From Waddlia chondrophila WSU 86-1044 (GTDB lineage: Bacteria; Chlamydiota; Chlamydiia; Chlamydiales; CAMCWV01): a stretch of 42,159 bases of DNA. Location of the stretch: NCBI GenBank assembly GCA_945882915.1, contig CAMCWV010000017.1, forward strand, positions 1-42,159. Reading direction: 5' to 3'. Shown here piece by piece: positions 34,513 through 42,159 of this stretch (within the stretch, counting starts at the first letter, position 1; each line of letters opens with the position of its first letter). The notes below the pieces were generated by a model that was not told the DNA's origin, ran no database searches, and saw nothing but the letters and a program-made list of their open reading frames with translations. A program made the translations under genes and the position numbers.

Positions 34513-35679
34513 TTATCCTGCTGCCGCAGGCGATCCTGTATGTCCTGTTTTCTTCGGGCTGGTATCCTGGTTGAGGATCATGACTTGGGCGCCTGGGCGA
34601 AGGTTAAGCTGCCCTTCAGTGACAACAAGATCATCGACCTGAAGGCCGTCTTTGACAAGCATATACCCATTAACCGTTTCTCCTGTTTGCACCAGGCGAA
34701 GCTCGGTAGTTAGGTCAGGCTTCACAAGATACAAATAAGGCCCCTTCTGACCGCGCTGCACAGCTTCTAAGGGAACAAGTAACGCCTGCGGCTCAGTCCT
34801 TAACAAAAGATGCACTTTAACAAACTCTCCCGGCCAGAGCACCTCATCTTCATTCGAAACCCTCCCCTTAAGAAGGACCGTTCCCGTACTTAAATCGAGA
34901 TGGTTATCGATGAAATAGACCTCTCCAGACAAGACTCCATCTGTTGCATGAGGAAGGTAGACCTCCATCTTGAAAAGCTCTTGGCACTGATTCTTTTGCA
35001 CTTCCATCAACGCTTTTTGTGGAATCGAAAAGAACACCAACGCCGGCGAAAACTGACGAACGCTCGTCAAGGCGGGGTCCCCAATTTTCACAATATTTCC
35101 TGGCTGAACACTAAACGCCCCTACATGACCGGCAATAGGAGAATGAATAGCGCAGTAGTTCAAATTAAGACGCGCTGCTTCAAAATCAGCATTATCCATT
35201 GCCACCTGCGCCTTGCCTGTTTCAACAGCCGCAACTAACTGGTCATAATTCAATGGTGAGACATAGTTCTTTTCAGAAAGCTCTTTGTGTCTCTCCAAGG
35301 TCTTTTGAGCATAATTGAGCTGCGCCACATCTTTGTCTAGCATTGCCTGAGCTTTATCAAGAGCCGCCTTGTAGGGGCGAGGGTCGATTGTAAAAAGAAG
35401 GTTGCCAACTTCAACTTCATCCCCTTCATGGACATGGGTAGAGAGCAAAGTCCCTGTAACCTGAACTTTGATAGCGACATCGATGTTTGGATAGATGTTC
35501 CCTATGGCTTCAATAAAAATGGGCACATCTTGCTGGATAACCTTTTCCACCTTAATGGGGACAGGAGGCCTCTGGTGCTGAGGCTTCTTGCCACATCCCC
35601 CAAAGATCACGCACATTAAAGAAATAAATACACAAAGCAGATTTTTTCCATTCAGCGCCTTTCCCATTAGATCCTTCAT
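34513..35679 (-). CDS. Periplasmic adaptor (membrane fusion) lipoprotein of the RND pump
   Basis: The protein has 388 residues. The signal peptide ends in VIFGGC, a lipobox with Cys29. A beta-barrel and lipoyl half-motif follow (VTGTLLSTHVHEGDEVEVG), then a coiled-coil hairpin (about 105-165) and the second lipoyl half (HSPIAGHVGAFSVQPGNIV). The beta-barrel (VLSGEVYFIDNHLDLSTGTV) and membrane-proximal domain complete the AcrA/MdtA layout. It bridges the pump to TolC. The ATG follows the TolC-type stop directly (TAAATG) behind a G-rich ribosome site. Confidence 0.93.
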   Translation of the reverse strand: MKDLMGKALNGKNLLCVFISLMCVIFGGCGKKPQHQRPPVPIKVEKVIQQDVPIFIEAIGNIYPNIDVAIKVQVTGTLLSTHVHEGDEVEVGNLLFTIDPRPYKAALDKAQAMLDKDVAQLNYAQKTLERHKELSEKNYVSPLNYDQLVAAVETGKAQVAMDNADFEAARLNLNYCAIHSPIAGHVGAFSVQPGNIVKIGDPALTSVRQFSPALVFFSIPQKALMEVQKNQCQELFKMEVYLPHATDGVLSGEVYFIDNHLDLSTGTVLLKGRVSNEDEVLWPGEFVKVHLLLRTEPQALLVPLEAVQRGQKGPYLYLVKPDLTTELRLVQTGETVNGYMLVKDGLQVDDLVVTEGQLNLRPGAQVMILNQDTSPKKTGHTGSPAAAG

Positions 35680-37200
35680 TTAGCCCCCTTCCTTAACAAC
35701 TTCTGTGTTACTTGGTATTGACAGTGAGCCTGTTGCATAAGCCAAACTCGACAAAGAGCTCGCCCAACCCACTCTTGCCTGGATGCGCTGAAATCTAGCG
35801 TTAGCAAGCATTGCCTGAGCGTTTAACAAGTCGAGAATAGATCCCACGCCATTCTTATAAATGCCAGAGGCAATGTCATAGGCCTCCTGGGCGTACCCTA
35901 AATACTCCTCGGCATACTTCAATGTCCCTTGCGCTGTCTCATAAGCGTAGTAATTGGTAAGTACGTTTAGGGCAATTTGAGCCTCTTTGGCAGCCAGGTC
36001 AGCTTTAGCCTCTTCTAGCAAAGATCTGGCCAATCCTTTCTGATCCTCTGACAGCGACCCCTGAAAAATAGGGAAATTTAAAGAGACGCCCGCTCCGTAA
36101 TTATTGAAGTCGGTGCCTGAGCGGCTGAGATATGCAGTCCTACTCGCGCTAGCGTTTGCAGTGAGGGTCGGCAGCGCGCTTGACTCAGCAACAGCAAGCC
36201 CGGCCTTTCGTACCTGTAAAGTTGCATAGGCAGCCGCGTAATCAGGTTTTGTTACAAAAGCCTTTTCTAGGAGCTGATCAATGTTCTCGTTTACTGTCTG
36301 CAAGGGCAAAACATCTGGAAGGTCCTCGGCGTGTATTGTAGAGCCTGTAGGAAGACCCAGCGCTGTTACCAAAGCGCTTAAAGCAATCTTCTGCTGCCCA
36401 TGGAGCGTTTCAATATCCAAATGGGTGCTTGCAAGGGTTGCCTGCGCCTGTAGCGTGTCTACGCGCCTGCCAACTCCTGCCTTATAAAGCTCGTTTGCCG
36501 CGTCAAAACTCGTCTGGGCATCTTTAAGATCGATTTCTTTGGCTTCTAAAGAGGCTTTGACCTTGATGAACTGATAGTAAGCATCAAAAACCGCCAACAT
36601 CACATCTTGAATAGTCTGATTGTGCATCCAGTTAGCGGCATAGAGTGCCTGCTGCGCAGCTTCTACCGAGGCGCTACGCCCCCCAAAGTCTAAAAGCAAG
36701 TAAGTGGCTGTAAGCGTCCCCGCGGCCGAGGGTTGATAGTCCGAGTGATTTGTGGAAGAGGCGCTACTCCCTTTATTAGTTCCTTTGTTGAGATTCAACG
36801 ACCCGGTGCCGTTTACGGTGGGGAGCCACGGGCTCTCGGCAGCGCCAAGCGAATAGGCGGCGCCCTTTGCAACAGCCCACGCGTGCTTTGTTCGGGGGTT
36901 GTTGCGCAAAGCAATATCTAAAAGCTCTGCAATAGAAAGCTGAGCTTTTGCGTCTGGAATAAATGGTGCTTTGCTTTCTTCTATCTTAGATTCTGGATTA
37001 GATTCTGGATTAGATTCTGGATTAGATTCTGGATTGGACGGTGGAGGAAAGGCGGCCTCGGCTGGCGCTATCCAGACGACATCGGGTGCCGAGGCAACAT
37101 CGTGCTGATGGCTGCACCCAAAAGAAAAGGGAAGCGCAGAAAGAGACAACAAGCCAAGCGAAGCTATCGACAACTTTGTTTTTAACACTTTACAAGACAT
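35680..37200 (-). CDS. TolC/OprM-type outer-membrane efflux lipoprotein
   Basis: The protein has 506 residues from the ATG at 37200; a TTG at 37218 would add six. A signal peptide ends in FSFGC, a lipobox like OprM/NodT. Residues near 50-72 carry an ESNP repeat (four units of 12 bp). The remainder has the two-fold outer-membrane efflux pattern: LLDIALRNNP at each repeat start, long heptad helices, and the second copy with LLEKAFVTKPDYAAA and GVSLNFPIFQG. It forms the trimeric exit duct. It is the first gene of the operon and divergent from queE, with only about 48 bp between. Confidence 0.9.
   Translation of the reverse strand: MSCKVLKTKLSIASLGLLSLSALPFSFGCSHQHDVASAPDVVWIAPAEAAFPPPSNPESNPESNPESNPESKIEESKAPFIPDAKAQLSIAELLDIALRNNPRTKHAWAVAKGAAYSLGAAESPWLPTVNGTGSLNLNKGTNKGSSASSTNHSDYQPSAAGTLTATYLLLDFGGRSASVEAAQQALYAANWMHNQTIQDVMLAVFDAYYQFIKVKASLEAKEIDLKDAQTSFDAANELYKAGVGRRVDTLQAQATLASTHLDIETLHGQQKIALSALVTALGLPTGSTIHAEDLPDVLPLQTVNENIDQLLEKAFVTKPDYAAAYATLQVRKAGLAVAESSALPTLTANASASRTAYLSRSGTDFNNYGAGVSLNFPIFQGSLSEDQKGLARSLLEEAKADLAAKEAQIALNVLTNYYAYETAQGTLKYAEEYLGYAQEAYDIASGIYKNGVGSILDLLNAQAMLANARFQRIQARVGWASSLSSLAYATGSLSIPSNTEVVKEGG
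36989..37036. repeat. Four in-frame 12-bp tandem repeats in the TolC-type gene
   Basis: The unit GATTCTGGATTA occurs four times (the last with one change), encoding (ESNP)n in the linker after the lipid anchor. Copy-number change would lengthen or shorten the linker without breaking the frame. Confidence 0.9.
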
Positions 37201-37248
37201 GCAAAACCAGACATACAAAAAATGACAGTTTCTGTTAATCTACTCCCC

Positions 37249-37911
37249 ATGAAAACAACTTCAGACCCCACCCTCAATCTCATTGAGCTGTTCGCCAGCG
37301 TCCAAGGAGAAACAAGCCTTTCGGGCCTCCCCACAACCTTCGTGCGCCTGGCCAGATGCAACCTTCGCTGCTCTTGGTGCGACACTACTTACTCGTTTGG
37401 CAAGGGAGAGCCCTACAGCTTGGCGAGCATCCTCGAGAAAATCACCAACAACCGAACAAAGCAGGTATGCATCACTGGGGGGGAGCCGCTTTTACAGGAT
37501 AATATATACCCTCTGATGACAGAACTATGCAATAGAGAACACGTCGTCAGCATCGAAACGGGTGGGTCACTCACAACTGAAAAGATCGATCCGCGCGTCC
37601 GGATTATTCTCGACATCAAGTGTCCTGGCAGTGGCATGCACAAAAAAAACTTCTTTGCCAACCTAGATACGTTGCGCCCTCACGACGAAGTCAAATATGT
37701 CCTTGCAGACCGAGACGACTACGAATACGCCAAAGAAATTAGTGAGCGCCACAAGTTATTTGATAAAGTTGAAAACGTCCTTTTTTCCCCTGTCCACGGC
37801 GTTCTTGACCCAAAAGAACTGGTTTCTTGGATCCTGGACGACGCCCTTCCTGTCCGCCTAAACCTGCAGATCCACAAATTCATTTGGACCCCGACTACTC
37901 AAGGTGTCTAA
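37249..37911 (+). CDS. queE: 7-carboxy-7-deazaguanine synthase
   Basis: The protein has 220 residues from the ATG at 37249 (MKTTSDPTLNLIELF); an ATG at 37222 would add nine residues without similarity to the family. The radical SAM cluster motif is CNLRCSWC (CxxxCxxC), preceded by FASVQGE and TFVRLARC. VCITGGEPLLQ gives the SAM-binding GGEP. It converts carboxytetrahydropterin to CDG on the way to preQ0 and queuosine. queC follows after two bases, clearly an operon. No ribosome site is obvious. Confidence 0.93.
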   Translation: MKTTSDPTLNLIELFASVQGETSLSGLPTTFVRLARCNLRCSWCDTTYSFGKGEPYSLASILEKITNNRTKQVCITGGEPLLQDNIYPLMTELCNREHVVSIETGGSLTTEKIDPRVRIILDIKCPGSGMHKKNFFANLDTLRPHDEVKYVLADRDDYEYAKEISERHKLFDKVENVLFSPVHGVLDPKELVSWILDDALPVRLNLQIHKFIWTPTTQGV

Positions 37912-37913
37912 AA

Positions 37914-38672
37914 ATGAGCAAAGATACTAACAAAGAAGAGGCTAACAAAGAAGAGGCTAACAAAGCAGTCGTCCTGCTGAGCGGCGGCATAGACTCCGCC
38001 GTCGTTCTAGCCCTGGCTCTTCATGCCGGCAAAGAGTGCCACGCACTCAGCTTCGACTATGGCCAAAGGCACGCCTCAGAGCTCAAATCGGCACAGGCCA
38101 TCGCCAAACACTACAACATCCCCCACAAGACCATTTCAATTGCCCCGGGAACCTTCGAAAATACCTCGCTTGTTTTGCAAGGTCGCGCTGAACAAGGTGG
38201 CGCTGAACAAGGTGGCACCGTCCCCAAAAACAAAGAAGCCTCTATGGGGGGCTTCAACAACATCCCCTCGACCTACGTCCCCGCGCGCAATACACTCTTC
38301 CTTGCTTATGCCATCGGGCAGGCCGAAATCCTCGGCGCCCACGAGATTCATTTCGGCGCCAACGCTCTTGATAACGACGCCTACCCCGACTGCCGCAGAG
38401 AGTTCTTTGATGCCATGCAAAAAGTAATCGACGTTGCTACCAAGCAAGCAGTGACAGAGCGCGCTCCCCGCCTGCTCACCCCTATCATCGCCTGGGACAA
38501 GCAGCGCATTATCGCTGAAGGAACGCGCCTAAACGCCCCGCTCCACCTCACAATGAGCTGCTACGATCCGGCCGCCTATCCCATCCACTGTGGCAGCTGC
38601 CTTGCCTGCCAGCTCCGCAAGCAGGGCTTCGCCTTCGCCTTTCTCCCCGACCCCACTCGCTATAGCAGCTAA
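37914..38672 (+). CDS. queC: 7-cyano-7-deazaguanine synthase
   Basis: The protein has 252 residues from the ATG at 37914. It makes preQ0 from CDG, ATP and ammonia. The PP-loop is VVLLSGGIDSAVVLA. FDYGQRHASELKSA, TYVPARNTLFLAYA and the zinc site CYDPA...CGSCLACQLRK are all present. Two in-frame duplications are unusual: a doubled 15-bp unit gives NKEEANKEEA before the PP-loop, and another gives AEQGGAEQGG in a loop near residue 92. Both lie outside catalytic parts. The gene converges on the RpoA-CTD-like gene. Confidence 0.94.
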   Translation: MSKDTNKEEANKEEANKAVVLLSGGIDSAVVLALALHAGKECHALSFDYGQRHASELKSAQAIAKHYNIPHKTISIAPGTFENTSLVLQGRAEQGGAEQGGTVPKNKEASMGGFNNIPSTYVPARNTLFLAYAIGQAEILGAHEIHFGANALDNDAYPDCRREFFDAMQKVIDVATKQAVTERAPRLLTPIIAWDKQRIIAEGTRLNAPLHLTMSCYDPAAYPIHCGSCLACQLRKQGFAFAFLPDPTRYSS

Positions 38673-38697
38673 TTACCCGAATTCGGACGTGGGTCGT

Positions 38698-40014
38698 TTA
38701 GGAGAGCTTGATGGCAAGCGCGCGGCGCCCTTTGCGGACTCTGAAGAGTGGTGAGAGGCGTAAAGTTTTCTCGATGCACCCTTCGGGGAAGCCGACCCAC
38801 GCAACACCGAATTCGCGGTTCAAAAGGGAGATGAGCTCGCTGAAGGGGTAAGTAATGCCGAAAGTGTAAAAGTAGCTTTGGGCTTTGATGACGATGGTTT
38901 TGTAGCGGGAGGCAGCGTCGCCATCGACGCAGTAAAGATCTCTGCCGACTCTGGGAAGGTCCGCTGCAGGAAGGAATGTACCGCTTCCGTAGAACTTATT
39001 AAGAAGACGCAAGACAGCTTCTGATTCTTCGGTATTTTCGCTAACAGCAAGGAGGCGATCTAAGAGCTCTTGCTGGGTGGCAAGACCTTGGCGACGGCGC
39101 ATCCAGGGCTGAAAGAATGCGCGGGCAATTTGTTGAAGCTGTTTCTGGAGGCTTTCCTTTTTTTCTGGAGTAAGCAGCATGCTTTGAGCAAGAGCTGACC
39201 ACTCGTGACGCTTCTCTTTAGTTAGGTAGCGCACTGCAGCCTGGTCAGCAGAGGCAAGCGGAAACAGATAAGAAAGACCAAAGGGGTCGAGCAAACAAAA
39301 GAGAAGTTTTGGCTCTACAGAGCAAAAAAGGCCGCGCAGGAGGCTACCGAAGTTGACTGTACGGCAGCGGTAGAGCTCACACCCTTTGAGGTAAGTAGCA
39401 AGGCGCTGACGCACTTCGTCAATGTGCCCTTGACCGAGGCCTTTGAGAAAGAGGAAGTCGCGCGTGTCAAGGTCGATAAGGTCGCGTAGGGCCGTCTTCC
39501 CATTTTGGAGTAGAGCTTTTTGGGCGGCAGCAGAAAGACATAGGACTTGGATGGGTTCGTTAAGGCGTAGTGAGGGGATCCATTCTTGTTCTGTGAGCCC
39601 GAGGTCAAGCTCAGGTTCTGTTTCGGATTCTAGAACTTGTAGAGGTGCATGCGTGGGGGCTGCTGATTTTGGCAGCATGGGCGTTACTGCAGCAACGCGC
39701 CGCACGGAAGAGATGTCAACGGTTTCTAGGGCATAGATTTTGGCAAAGCTCTCAGGATAGTGCAGCGAGACGGCTAGCTCTTCTGTTTGCGCCTCTGCTG
39801 GAACAGGAACAGCTGGCACTTTGACAATTGTTTTTGCAGCTACTACATGATTCTCAGCGGCCGTTTCTTCACAATCCTCTTTTGCAGGACGTGCCATGAC
39901 GGCGACAGGTCCACACCCCTCATCATCCAGGGCCCTTTCAGCAACGGCCACGCCCCCATCATCACCTGGCATGAAGCGGCTGAGCCCCTTCTTTATTTTT
40001 TGCAGCAATACCAC
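38698..40014 (-). CDS. Hypothetical protein with RpoA C-terminal-domain-like helix-hairpin-helix
   Basis: The protein has 438 residues from a GTG at 40014 with AGG upstream; an ATG at 39972 is an alternative. Residues 1-145 are acidic, Ala/Val/Pro-rich and likely disordered. Residues about 158-209 (LCLSAAAQKALLQNG, LRDLIDLDTRDFLFLKGLGQ, EVRQRL) match the alpha-CTD pattern of RNA polymerase: L-x-L-S, then DL-x-x-x-x-x-DLL-x-x-x-GLG, then E-x-x-x-L. The C-terminal 100 residues include a possible winged-helix segment (PFSELISLLNREFGVAW). It might be a DNA- or polymerase-binding protein; the partner is unknown. It is single, between queC and a small ORF. Confidence 0.65.
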   Translation of the reverse strand: MVLLQKIKKGLSRFMPGDDGGVAVAERALDDEGCGPVAVMARPAKEDCEETAAENHVVAAKTIVKVPAVPVPAEAQTEELAVSLHYPESFAKIYALETVDISSVRRVAAVTPMLPKSAAPTHAPLQVLESETEPELDLGLTEQEWIPSLRLNEPIQVLCLSAAAQKALLQNGKTALRDLIDLDTRDFLFLKGLGQGHIDEVRQRLATYLKGCELYRCRTVNFGSLLRGLFCSVEPKLLFCLLDPFGLSYLFPLASADQAAVRYLTKEKRHEWSALAQSMLLTPEKKESLQKQLQQIARAFFQPWMRRRQGLATQQELLDRLLAVSENTEESEAVLRLLNKFYGSGTFLPAADLPRVGRDLYCVDGDAASRYKTIVIKAQSYFYTFGITYPFSELISLLNREFGVAWVGFPEGCIEKTLRLSPLFRVRKGRRALAIKLS

Positions 40015-40080
40015 AAGGCACCTATATCATATGTTTCCTGCCCCATATCATACCGCCCCCATTCCATTCCAGTAGAGGCT

Positions 40081-40200
40081 TTATTTAAGCACTTTCTTTT
40101 TCACATCCGACCAGTCGGCAGTTTTTTCTTTTCCCGATTTAATGCGACCTAAAACTTTTCGAGCCTTGTCTGCAAGCAGCTTGCTTTCATTTTTTCTCAT
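40081..40200 (-). CDS. Small basic ORF resembling an antitoxin C-terminus, 39 residues
   Basis: The ATG is at 40200 and TAA at 40081. The sequence has ARKVLGRIKSGKEKTADW followed by SDVKKKVLK. The R-I-x-S-G-x-E-K-T-x-x-W-x-x-V-K pattern is like the C-terminal, toxin-binding end of several small type II antitoxins. The N-terminal DNA-binding part is absent and a stop lies ten codons upstream, so it may be a remnant. No toxin partner is seen next to it. The ribosome site is weak. Confidence 0.4.
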   Translation of the reverse strand: MRKNESKLLADKARKVLGRIKSGKEKTADWSDVKKKVLK

Positions 40201-40281
40201 CTTTTGCAGCTCACTGTTAAAACTGAATTATGAAAGAAACATAGAAATACGTGCAACAAACGGAGGGTAATTAAATTCGAT

Positions 40282-40306
40282 ACGAGAGGGCTGAAAGGCC
40301 TCTCGT
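40282..40306. repeat. 8-bp hairpin
   Basis: ACGAGAGG (40282-40289) pairs with CCTCTCGT (40299-40306). It stands beside two further hairpins downstream of kdtA and upstream of the small ORF. There is no U-tract. Confidence 0.5.
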
Positions 40307-40313
40307 GGCAAGC

Positions 40314-40341
40314 TTCCTTTATTTCGGGAGAAATAAAGGAA
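40314..40341. repeat. 12-bp hairpin with GGGA loop
   Basis: TTCCTTTATTTC (40314-40325) pairs exactly with GAAATAAAGGAA (40330-40341). AT-rich and compact, it could act in either direction as a structured RNA end or as a binding site. Confidence 0.6.
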
Positions 40342-40397
40342 TACTTCGAAGAGCCACACACCTACAAACGACTACCAAGCGAGCCTGCATGGGGTTT

Positions 40398-40447
40398 GCA
40401 AAGGGGCCAAACCCCTTTGCTGGGGTGCAGGGGCAAAGCCCCTGCAC
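40398..40447 (-). terminator. Two strong GC hairpins just after kdtA
   Basis: GCAAAGGGG/CCCCTTTGC (40398-40406 with 40412-40420) and GTGCAGGGGC/GCCCCTGCAC (40425-40434 with 40438-40447) are both perfect. The nearer one is 18 bp beyond the kdtA stop. They probably end kdtA transcription, although no classic U-tract follows. Stems of this wording occur as repeats in unrelated bacterial genomes, so they may also be mobile repeats. Confidence 0.5.
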
Positions 40448-40464
40448 TGCCAAAGCCCAGCCGC

Positions 40465-41727
40465 TTAAAGTAGATTGAGGGTGCGGGTGATGGCACCGGA
40501 GGAGGATTGGAAGATGGCTTTGCCGCCGGAGCCTAGTAAGGCGCGTTTCTCGGGGCTGTTTAGGAGAGTAAGGAGGGTTTGGGGGAAGGTTTCGAGGGTG
40601 ACTTGGATGCCGGCGTTGAAGGTTTGGACGAGTTCGTGGAGGTCTGGCTGAGCGTATATGGAGGGGCCGTAGAGAACGGGAACGCCGTACCATGAGGGCT
40701 CGATGAGGTTGTGTGCACCGACTTTTGTGGTGAAGCTGCCGGCGACGAGGGCGACGGTGGCAAGCTGGTAGCATTTGCGAAGGGTGCCCATCTGGTCGAC
40801 GAGGATGACTTTGGCATCAGCGTCTTTGGGGGTGATGGCGCTCATGCGTGCGTAGGGGATTTTTTTGCTTTCGATAAGGGAGGCAACGGCTAAGAAGCGT
40901 TCGGGATGGCGAGGAACGAGGAGTACTTTTAGTGTGGGGAAAGAGGCCCACACGGCAGAAAGAGCGTCTAGCAGATTAGACTCCTCGGGGTCATGTGTGG
41001 AGCCGATTACAAGAACAGGGCCGTTTGGTTTAATGCCAAGAGTTCGCTTCCAGGCTGTTACTTCGGCGGGTGTCATCTCGGGGTATTTATCATCGAGTTT
41101 GAGGTTGCCGGTGACGACAATCTTCTCTTTTGGAACGCCGATCGACTCAAAGCGCGTCTGATAAATCGGGCTTTGCACGCACAGCCTGTCGAAAGGGGCT
41201 AAAAGCAGGTCACTCCCCCATCTGCACTTCTGATGGCGAAGTGTTGAGCGCTCCGAGATCTTGCCATTGACGAGGACAACTAGAGCCCCTACTGCCTTCG
41301 ACTCCCAAAGAAAATTCGCCCAAAAATCTGTCTCGGTAATCATCACGAGGTCGGGGCGTATGCGCCTAATAAGCGGGCGGATGACATAGCGAAGGTCAAA
41401 CGGTAGATAGACATGGAAATCCGCCTCTGGCATCCCCTTGACAGCTTCTCCGTGCCCTGTCTCGGTAATGGATGACACGACAACCAACGGATTATCTGGC
41501 ATTTCTTTTAGCTTTCTTACAAGTGGTGCTACGGCTTTAGTCTCTCCGAGCGACACTGCATGGACCCATATGAGCCGGCGCGCTCCCTTAACAATCTCTG
41601 GGAACCCTATTCCAAAGCGCTGGCCAAAGCTCTTCCGGTACTTCCCTCTAAACGCCATTTGAAACAGCATTTTTGGGATAGCTACAAGCGCCATTAGATG
41701 AAGTAAGACTTCGTACACCACAAACAT
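40465..41727 (-). CDS. waaA: 3-deoxy-D-manno-octulosonic acid (Kdo) transferase
   Basis: The protein has 420 residues from the ATG at 41727, with AAAGGAG about ten bases upstream (a TTG one codon earlier is possible). An N-terminal anchor helix precedes FRGKYRKSFGQRFG. IWVHAVSLGETKA carries the WxHxxSxGE catalytic motif. The donor domain has VTGNLKLDDKYPE, VIGSTHDPEE, LVPRHPERF, VALVAGSFTTKVGAHNLIEPSWYGVPVLYGP. These mark GT30 enzymes (WaaA/KdtA, called GseA in chlamydiae), which add Kdo to lipid A at the inner membrane. Chlamydial enzymes can add several Kdo residues; how many here cannot be read. Confidence 0.95.
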   Translation of the reverse strand: MFVVYEVLLHLMALVAIPKMLFQMAFRGKYRKSFGQRFGIGFPEIVKGARRLIWVHAVSLGETKAVAPLVRKLKEMPDNPLVVVSSITETGHGEAVKGMPEADFHVYLPFDLRYVIRPLIRRIRPDLVMITETDFWANFLWESKAVGALVVLVNGKISERSTLRHQKCRWGSDLLLAPFDRLCVQSPIYQTRFESIGVPKEKIVVTGNLKLDDKYPEMTPAEVTAWKRTLGIKPNGPVLVIGSTHDPEESNLLDALSAVWASFPTLKVLLVPRHPERFLAVASLIESKKIPYARMSAITPKDADAKVILVDQMGTLRKCYQLATVALVAGSFTTKVGAHNLIEPSWYGVPVLYGPSIYAQPDLHELVQTFNAGIQVTLETFPQTLLTLLNSPEKRALLGSGGKAIFQSSSGAITRTLNLL

Positions 41728-41757
41728 CAATGCATTGCTCCTTTTAGATTAGTGAGT

Positions 41758-42159
41758 GCAGCCCTTCAGGCTGCGGGGGCTAGGCCTGCCTATACCCAGG
41801 GCGGGTGCCCTGGGCTATTGCACTTGCAGCCCTTCAGGCTGCGGTGGCTAGGCCCGCCCATACCCAGGGCGATGCCCTGGGCTATTGCACTTTTCGCCCC
41901 TACCCAGGGCGGGTGCCCTGGGCTATTGCACTTGCAGCCCTTCAGGCTGCGGTGGCTAGGCCCGCCCATACCCAGGGCGGGTGCCCTGGGCTATTGCACT
42001 TGCAGCCCTTCAGGCTGCGGTGGCTGGGCCCGCCCATACCCAGGGCGGTGCCCTGGGCTATTGCACTTGCAGCCCTCCCAGGGCGATGCCCTGGGCTGTT
42101 GCACTTGCAGCCCTTTGGGCTGAACTTCTCAACCACCCAAAGCTTTTGCTAAAAAAACA
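41758..42159. repeat. Array of ~68-bp REP-like palindromic units, running off the window
   Basis: Units begin GCAGCCCTTCAGGCTGC at 41758, 41826, 41934 and 42002 (spacing 68 between neighbours), each followed by 'ggctaggcccgcccatac' and CCCAGGGCG-x-TGCCCTGGG. The last 40 bases (caaccacccaaagctttt, gctaaaaaaaca) match the inner part of the 8580 element, so the array belongs to the same composite family. All reading frames through it translate the palindromes and are not genes. It begins about 30 bp upstream of kdtA and may hold its promoter. Confidence 0.85.

Noticed and set aside
37249-38672. A 7-deazaguanine DNA-modification (dpd) system
   Set aside because: Only queE and queC are present, with no dpdA-like transglycosylase or helicase or nuclease genes. 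tRNA queuosine is the simpler reading.
40015-40074. 24-codon frame (MEWGRYDMGQ...) after the antitoxin-like ORF, as a toxin partner
   Set aside because: No ribosome site, overlap with the start of the RpoA-CTD-like gene, and no resemblance to known toxins.
40319-40774. Open frame of 151 residues antisense/offset at the kdtA end
   Set aside because: It is Arg/Pro/His-rich, overlaps the kdtA coding frame and reads through the GC hairpins; a shadow frame.
41752-42152. Two long overlapping open frames of 115-123 residues rich in LQPF and GPPIPRA
   Set aside because: They are translations of the palindromic array in two frames, with no ribosome site and no protein-like composition. Similar frames at 20344-20616 and 27500-27685 have the same origin.
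41758-42159. CRISPR array
   Set aside because: The units abut each other and are themselves palindromic. There are no unique spacers of uniform length and no cas genes.

Overview
The window looks like a chromosomal segment of a Chlamydiota bacterium outside the Chlamydiaceae (an amoeba-associated or environmental 'chlamydia-like' lineage). No tRNA, rRNA, plasmid or phage gene was seen. The assignment rests on three things. First, several gene orders match, as I remember them, those of Chlamydia trachomatis: dciA/DUF721-gyrB-gyrA-tmk-holB, hflX-phnP, and an FAD oxidoreductase near malate dehydrogenase. Second, the GyrA quinolone-site sequence is chlamydia-like. Third, there are glycogen genes (glgX end, glgB) and a KdtA-type Kdo transferase. 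The window also carries genes that Chlamydiaceae lack: citrate synthase, a tripartite RND efflux pump, and queE/queC. Base composition is moderate (mid-40s % G+C by eye). I cannot name the species.

Layout. 1-1150: end of glgX, a nitroreductase and a 33-residue cysteine-rich ORF. 1170-8407: replication cluster on the minus strand (dciA-like, gyrB, gyrA, tmk, holB), with a palindromic repeat between tmk and holB. 8447-9450: a 653-bp transposon-like element with terminal inverted repeats and a 10-bp direct repeat, then an operator-like palindrome and the tail of a lost XRE regulator. 9453-13580: a rhodanese, a membrane-anchored single-domain ClpB-like ATPase, and a membrane protein built of three related units. 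13715-19139: ligA, glgB and a secreted or anchored hypothetical. 19388-23094: MarC protein, a repeat-dense gap with a 38-bp perfect hairpin, and an 825-residue effector-like hypothetical. 23275-31230: hflX, phnP, a membrane-anchored hypothetical, the FAD oxidoreductase, a nested repeat island, a collapsed NtrC-type regulator remnant, a membrane protein, gltA, mdh and a small ORF. 31316-37200: RND transporter, adaptor and TolC-type operon. 37249-38672: queE and queC. 38698-41727: an RpoA-CTD-like protein, a small antitoxin-like ORF, hairpins and kdtA. 41758-end: a REP-like palindromic array.

Working together: gyrase, helicase loader, thymidylate kinase, clamp-loader delta' and DNA ligase serve replication. 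GlgX and GlgB belong to glycogen turnover. Citrate synthase and malate dehydrogenase supply two adjacent TCA steps. QueE and QueC supply preQ0 for tRNA queuosine. The pump exports substrates across both membranes.

The most distinctive layer is non-coding. At least three families of palindromic repeats fill almost every gap, nest in one another, and in two cases supply the stop codon of the neighbouring gene. One copy keeps the hallmarks of transposition. The protein candidates for something new are the three-unit membrane protein, the membrane-anchored ClpB-D1-like ATPase, the 825-residue protein and the RpoA-CTD-like protein.
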